Part shown: piece by piece, positions 5,811-8,554 of the stretch
How the letters are laid out: every line of letters begins with the position of its first letter
How positions within the stretch are numbered: position 1 is the stretch's first letter
NCBI GenBank assembly: GCA_016934095.1
Contig: JAFGTO010000539.1
Span: 1 to 8,554 of the forward strand
Direction: 5' to 3'
DNA length: 8,554 bases
From: Candidatus Glassiibacteriota bacterium
GTDB taxonomy: Bacteria > Gemmatimonadota > Glassbacteria > GWA2-58-10
Notes under the pieces: generated by a model
Database searches by the model: none
Seen by the model: only the letters and a program-made list of their open reading frames with translations
Told to the model about the DNA's origin: nothing
Made by a program: the position numbers and the translations under genes

Positions 5811-5899
5811 GCCCGGCCGCCTTCACCCCCGGCATGTCCGCGCCTCAGCGGTTTGCCGGGAGCGCCGGCCGGGCACTACCGGCCTCGCTTCGCGGCCGG
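5811..5899. repeat. GC-rich nested hairpins
   Basis: GCCCGGCCG (5811-5819) pairs with CGGCCGGGC (5866-5874). Within it CCCGGC (5828-5833) pairs with GCCGGG (5855-5860), and within that CCGC (5838-5841) with GCGG (5848-5851). A second hairpin follows at once, CCGGCC (5879-5884) with GGCCGG (5894-5899). No U-tract follows on the plus strand. It may belong to a longer leader or non-coding RNA, or be a palindromic repeat. The shadow reading frames here show no protein-like sequence. Confidence 0.5.
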
Positions 5900-5914
5900 A
5901 AGGGATAAAAATCC

Positions 5915-5941
5915 TTGAAAAATAAATCCCTTTATGATAAT
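5915..5941 (+). promoter_or_regulatory. Possible promoter of parA-thiD
   Basis: TTGAAA (5915-5920) and GATAAT (5936-5941) are 15 bp apart, each one or two bases from consensus. The spacer is short. If used, transcription would begin near 5948 and the leader would contain the large hairpin at 5985-6036. Confidence 0.3.
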
Positions 5942-5984
5942 CTGGTTTACGTATCAGAGCTTTATTATTCAATATCTTCAGTGA

Positions 5985-6036
5985 GTGCAGCCGGCCCGGA
6001 ATCTTTCCTCCGGATTCCACCGCTGACCGGCTGCAC
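5985..6036 (+). promoter_or_regulatory. Leader hairpin upstream of parA
   Basis: GTGCAGCCGG (5985-5994) is perfectly complementary to CCGGCTGCAC (6027-6036). Inside, GGAATC (5998-6003) pairs with GATTCC (6013-6018). The structure ends 24 nt before the parA ATG. The pyrimidine-rich loop segment (CTTTCC near 6003-6008) can pair, with one G-U, with GGAAGG of the ribosome site at 6048-6057. It could regulate translation as RNA or serve as a DNA operator or centromere-like site for a partition system. Confidence 0.5.
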
Positions 6037-6060
6037 CGGACAGAGCTGGAAGGAAGGTGC

Positions 6061-6801
6061 ATGAAGAAGGTCGCCATTATCTCCACCAAGGGAGGGGTCG
6101 GTAAGACTACAACCTCGATCAACCTGGCCCACGGGCTTTCGCTTAACGGGAAACGGGTGATCCTGCTGGACTGCGACCCGCAGAACAATGTTGCCGAGAT
6201 TTTCGACCTGGAAAACGGCGAGGCCCTCAGTGATCTGTTGCTGGGCAAGAAAGCCAATATGACCGAGGTGCGCCGGAACCTGTTCGTGATCACCTCGGGC
6301 GGCAGACAGCTTTTCGAGAGCGAATGGGAAATCTCGCGGCGTAAAGAAAGAGACAAGGTGCTCAGTTTCGCCCTGGAAGACCTGACCAACTGCGACTACG
6401 TTATCTGCGACTGCAGCAGCGGGATGAACCTGATCAATATCAACGTGCTGTATTTTGTCGAACAGGTGATCGTGCCGGTGGGAATGGATTATTTCTCGAT
6501 CAGCGGGCTGAAGCAGACTTTTGAGCTGATTAAGGAGGTTTGCCAGCGCACGGGCCACCAGGTCAGGCTGATGGGAGTGCTGGCCACCCAGTACGACGTG
6601 CGCACCCGGATCAGCCGCGAGATTTACGGGGTACTGGGCAAGCTTTTCCCCAAAGAGCTGTTCAAGACAATCATCCACAGCAATATCAGGCTCAGGGAAT
6701 CCCCCGCCTACGGGATGACCATTTTCGAGTACGATATCTCGAGCGCCGGAGCCCGCGACTATATCAATCTGACTGCCGAGGTTCTCGCCGGTGAAAGGTA
6801 A
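6061..6801 (+). CDS. ParA/Soj-like P-loop ATPase without an adjacent ParB
   Basis: A 246-residue protein of the ParA/MinD deviant Walker ATPase family. The deviant Walker A is KGGVGKTTT (10-18), including the signature lysine at position 10. VILLDCDPQNN (33-43) is the Walker A' segment, VICDCSSG (114-121) with Asp117 is Walker B (the usual DxPP is DCSS here), and VPVGMDYFSISGL (138-150) is the following conserved strand and loop. It lacks the N-terminal helix-turn-helix of plasmid P1-type ParA, so it is the short chromosomal/type Ib form. Such ATPases dimerise on ATP, bind DNA or membrane, and position chromosomes, plasmids or protein clusters. No parB or small centromere-binding gene is adjacent, so its cargo is unknown. 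The ATG at 6061 follows a GGAAGGAAGG ribosome site (6048-6057). It overlaps thiD by 11 bp. Confidence 0.88.
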   Translation: MKKVAIISTKGGVGKTTTSINLAHGLSLNGKRVILLDCDPQNNVAEIFDLENGEALSDLLLGKKANMTEVRRNLFVITSGGRQLFESEWEISRRKERDKVLSFALEDLTNCDYVICDCSSGMNLININVLYFVEQVIVPVGMDYFSISGLKQTFELIKEVCQRTGHQVRLMGVLATQYDVRTRISREIYGVLGKLFPKELFKTIIHSNIRLRESPAYGMTIFEYDISSAGARDYINLTAEVLAGER

Positions 6802-7621
6802 CGAGTGCCCTCCCCGGGCTTTGACTGTCGCCGGCAGCGACTCCGGCGGCGGAGCGGGAATCCAGGCGGACCTGAAAACTTTCCAGTCTTTCGGCTGTTT
6901 CGGCATGAGCGTGCTCACTGCGGCTACCGCCCAGAATTCCCTGGGCGTGCAGGGAGTCTGCAAGCTGCCGGCAGATTTTGTCAGGCTGCAGCTCGAGGCG
7001 GTGCTCGGTGATATCGGCGCGGATGCTATCAAGTGCGGCATGCTGGCAGACAGGAAGATTGTCGAGGCGGTGGCAGAGGTCCTGGCCAGTTTCAAGGGTC
7101 CGCCGCTGGTGCTGGATACAGTGCTGGTGGCCAAGAGCGGGGACCCGCTGCTGGAGGAACCGGCGGTGGAGGCGATGGTCGGGCGGCTTTTCCCCAGGGC
7201 CGCACTGATCACGCCGAATGCCCGGGAGGCCGAGCGCCTGGTGGGTTTCCCGGTTACCGGGATCGAGAGCATGGCCCGCGCCGCCGAAAAGCTCCAGGGC
7301 ATGGGCGCCGGCGCTGTGCTGGTCAAGGGCGGGCACCTGGAGGGCGATACCCTGTACGATTACCTGGCCCTGCCCTCGGGTGAGGAAAAGATCTTCGAGC
7401 AGGCCCGCATCCGCACCTCGCATACGCACGGGACCGGCTGCACCCTGAGCGCGGCCGTGGCCGCCGGACTGGCCCTGGGACTCAGCCTGGAACAGGCGGT
7501 AGCTGCGGCCAGGAACTATGTCCTGCGGGGGATCGAAAACAGTCATCCCACCGGGGCCGGGTACGGTACCCTGCGGCACGGCCCGTTCGAGGAGCGGTTA
7601 AAACGAATCCGCAAGGAATAA
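6791..7621 (+). CDS. thiD: Hydroxymethylpyrimidine/phosphomethylpyrimidine kinase ThiD
   Basis: A 276-residue ribokinase-fold kinase that phosphorylates HMP and then HMP-phosphate to HMP diphosphate, the pyrimidine half of thiamine. Landmarks are the N-terminal AGSDSGGGAGIQADLKT (14-30), KCGML (81-85), LDTVLVAKSGD (108-118), ITPNAREAERL (140-150), VKGGH (178-182) and the anion-hole and catalytic-Cys motif HGTGCT (213-218, Cys217). Length is normal for stand-alone ThiD. Translation most likely starts at GTG 6791 with GAGG 9 nt upstream (6778-6781), inside the last codons of parA, so the two genes are probably translationally coupled. No thiE, thiM or thiC lies nearby, and I see no TPP riboswitch in the parA leader. 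A related pyridoxal kinase role is possible but less likely given the close ThiD match. Confidence 0.93.
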   Translation: MKGNECPPRALTVAGSDSGGGAGIQADLKTFQSFGCFGMSVLTAATAQNSLGVQGVCKLPADFVRLQLEAVLGDIGADAIKCGMLADRKIVEAVAEVLASFKGPPLVLDTVLVAKSGDPLLEEPAVEAMVGRLFPRAALITPNAREAERLVGFPVTGIESMARAAEKLQGMGAGAVLVKGGHLEGDTLYDYLALPSGEEKIFEQARIRTSHTHGTGCTLSAAVAAGLALGLSLEQAVAAARNYVLRGIENSHPTGAGYGTLRHGPFEERLKRIRKE

Positions 7622-7647
7622 AGCCTGCAGCCGTAAGGTTAAAGCCT

Positions 7648-7695
7648 GGCAGGCCGGGGAGAAGATTGCTCGGAGGGTGATCTCCTGGGCCTGCC
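7648..7695 (+). repeat. Long imperfect hairpin after thiD
   Basis: GGCAGGCC (7648-7655) pairs with GGCCTGCC (7688-7695), and GGAGA (7658-7662) with TCTCC (7681-7685) across a 2x2 internal loop. It begins 27 nt after the thiD stop. No U-tract follows, so it may stabilise the thiD mRNA 3' end or assist non-canonical termination. Confidence 0.45.
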
Positions 7696-7710
7696 TGACA
7701 GTATCGGAGC

Positions 7711-7750
7711 ATAAAAATAAAAGCGCCGGAGCTGGACCTGCCGGCGCTTT
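7711..7750 (-). terminator. Rho-independent terminator of the aldo/keto reductase gene
   Basis: AAAGCGCCGG (7720-7729) and CCGGCGCTTT (7741-7750) form a perfect 10-bp stem with an 11-nt loop. The A-rich stretch 7711-7722 becomes TTTTATTTTTAT after the stem on the minus strand. It lies about 90 nt after the reductase stop and ends that transcript. The stem may also slow plus-strand transcripts from thiD. Confidence 0.8.
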
Positions 7751-7769
7751 CGCTGTCTTGTAGTGTTAT

Positions 7770-7808
7770 GGGGGAAAGGAGAAAACCTTTTGGAAAAGGT
7801 TTCCCCCC
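7770..7808. repeat. Palindromic repeat-like element
   Basis: AAACCTTTT (7783-7791) and AAAAGGTTT (7794-7802) are perfect inverted repeats around GG. They are flanked by GGGGG (7770-7774) and CCCCCC (7803-7808), which can pair if the purine segment between the left G-run and the inner stem is bulged out. It lies in the 3' untranslated region of the reductase, before its real terminator. The shape suggests a dispersed extragenic palindrome; copy number cannot be judged from one window. Confidence 0.5.
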
Positions 7809-7839
7809 TCCCACGGAGATCTTTTTTATTAAATTGCAA

Positions 7840-8554
7840 TCAGGCCAGGTGGGCGCGGTAACCGCCGTCATCCAGGTAATCCCTCCTCATGTAGTCGAGT
7901 GCCATCTGGTTGGCGGACTCGGCCAGGCAATCGTTCCAGTGCAGCATCTCCTCCCGGGTCATCGGCGTGAAACCGGCCGCCAGCGCGGCGGCGCTCTCAA
8001 CATGCTCGGGAGTGCTCATCCCCAGCACGATACCGTGCACCGGGAGGCTGAGGGCATAACGGATAAGCTCGGAGCCCGGCGCCTTGTCCTGCTCGTCCTT
8101 CTTGCGGATAAGCCTCCTCTGGCCGGTGACTTTGAAAGCCCAGACGCCCATCCCCTTTTCCAGGGCCAGGGGCAGGGCGGTGTCCTCGAAGCTGGCATCC
8201 ACCTGGGTGTCGAATTCGCCGAAGAAAGGCACCTTGCTGGCATTGGCGGCCATCAGCGCCACGTCGAAGTCGAACCTTTTCACCGCCTCCACTGTCGCCG
8301 GCGGATGGTTGTGGCTGGTCATGCCGATATATTTCACCACCCCTTGTTCCTTGAGCTTGACCAGGGTCTCCAGCGCTCCGGAGCTGAACATCAGCTCCAC
8401 GTCGTCCAGCGAGCCGAGGCCGTGCATGTTGGCCACGTCGACATAATCGGTGCGGAAGCGTTTCAGCGAGGTCTCGAAATCATGCATCAGCTTGTCCGGG
8501 GTGTCGCCTGGAGAGTACTTGGTGCTGAGATATACTTCGCTGCGGTGGCTTTGG
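7840..8554 (-). CDS. Aldo/keto reductase family oxidoreductase (5' end outside window)
   Basis: The last 237 residues of an NADP(H)-dependent aldo/keto reductase. The frame is open to the window edge, so the start is off the right end; the internal Met at 8487 is not the start, because the sequence before it is typical of the family (EVYLSTKYS, with the catalytic-tetrad Lys at visible residue 12). The tetrad His is in NMHGL (visible residue 44), 32 residues later as expected. The tetrad Asp and Tyr would lie in the missing N-terminal part. Barrel segments visible include SLKRFRTDYVDV, LKEQGVVKYIGMTSH, GMGVWAFKV and HGIVLGMSTPEHV. The C-terminus has no cysteine cluster, so it is not the ferredoxin-fused variant. 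Family members reduce aldehydes, ketones or sugar carbonyls; the substrate is unknown. It ends with TGA at 7840-7842 and has its own terminator. Confidence 0.9.
   Translation of the reverse strand, partial: QSHRSEVYLSTKYSPGDTPDKLMHDFETSLKRFRTDYVDVANMHGLGSLDDVELMFSSGALETLVKLKEQGVVKYIGMTSHNHPPATVEAVKRFDFDVALMAANASKVPFFGEFDTQVDASFEDTALPLALEKGMGVWAFKVTGQRRLIRKKDEQDKAPGSELIRYALSLPVHGIVLGMSTPEHVESAAALAAGFTPMTREEMLHWNDCLAESANQMALDYMRRDYLDDGGYRAHLA

Noticed and set aside
5820..5900. c-di-GMP riboswitch on the minus strand, suggested by GCAAACC
   Set aside because: The second conserved block (ACGCAAAGC with its GNRA receptor) is absent and the following hairpin does not fit the known fold.
5592..5900. 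6S RNA, SRP RNA, tmRNA or RNase P RNA
   Set aside because: No SRP GGAAGG/AGCA asymmetric loop, no tmRNA ends or tag frame, no RNase P P4 sequence, and no long closing stem pairing the two ends as in 6S.
5823..6389. 188-residue minus-strand frame covering the structured gap and the start of parA
   Set aside because: Half lies antisense to parA and the rest runs through palindromic GC-rich DNA; there is no protein-like motif and no ribosome site, so it does not supply the missing gene for the minus-strand terminator.
5965..7326. 453-residue open frame on the minus strand across parA and thiD
   Set aside because: It is antisense to two well-supported genes; the Ser/Ala/Pro-rich translation has no recognisable motifs.
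1..8554. CRISPR array, defence island or phage genes
   Set aside because: There are no regularly spaced direct repeats and no cas, restriction, toxin-antitoxin or phage structural motifs in any of the translated genes.

Overview
The window is about 8.5 kb of GC-rich bacterial chromosome. It holds seven protein genes, the last one cut by the right edge, separated by unusually structured intergenic DNA. A possible lipoprotein signal and sigma-70-type promoter and terminator signals suggest a Gram-negative (diderm) bacterium. No gene here fixes the phylum. A deep-branching or uncultured lineage is my guess, not a result.

Layout. Positions 1-227 are AT-rich and hold little except perhaps the last codons of an upstream gene. 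A PadR-family regulator (228-746, +) converges on a membrane-anchored alpha/beta hydrolase (743-1591, -), and their stop codons overlap. The divergent gap 1592-2135 contains a MITE-like inverted repeat whose arms carry outward-facing TTGACA boxes, followed by a second hairpin. An aldose 1-epimerase-like protein (2136-3245, +) follows. It has two credible starts, one giving a lipoprotein and one giving a soluble enzyme. Next is a stand-alone EF-G paralogue (3399-5489, +) with its own consensus-like promoter and a strong terminator. It lacks the rpsL, rpsG and tuf neighbours of the housekeeping str operon, and its GTPase motifs are altered.

The gap 5490-6060 is the most interesting non-coding part. 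After the EF-G terminator comes a second hairpin with its U-tract on the opposite strand. Behind it lies a compact set of helices, including a GNRA-capped stem and a possible pseudoknot, that reads best as a minus-strand RNA of about 150 nt. Farther on are a very GC-rich nested hairpin and a long leader hairpin just before the next start codon.

ParA-like ATPase (6061-6801, +) and ThiD (6791-7621, +) overlap by 11 bp and are probably co-translated. No parB and no other thiamine genes are visible. The right end holds an aldo/keto reductase on the minus strand (7840-8554, 5' end outside the window) with its own terminator at 7711-7750 and a palindromic repeat-like element before it.

The genes do not form one obvious pathway. 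They look like a mixed housekeeping and accessory stretch: regulator, hydrolase, sugar epimerase, translation factor, partition-type ATPase, cofactor kinase and oxidoreductase. I found no CRISPR array, tRNA, rRNA, intact transposase or known defence system. The best candidate for something undescribed is the structured RNA between the EF-G paralogue and parA.
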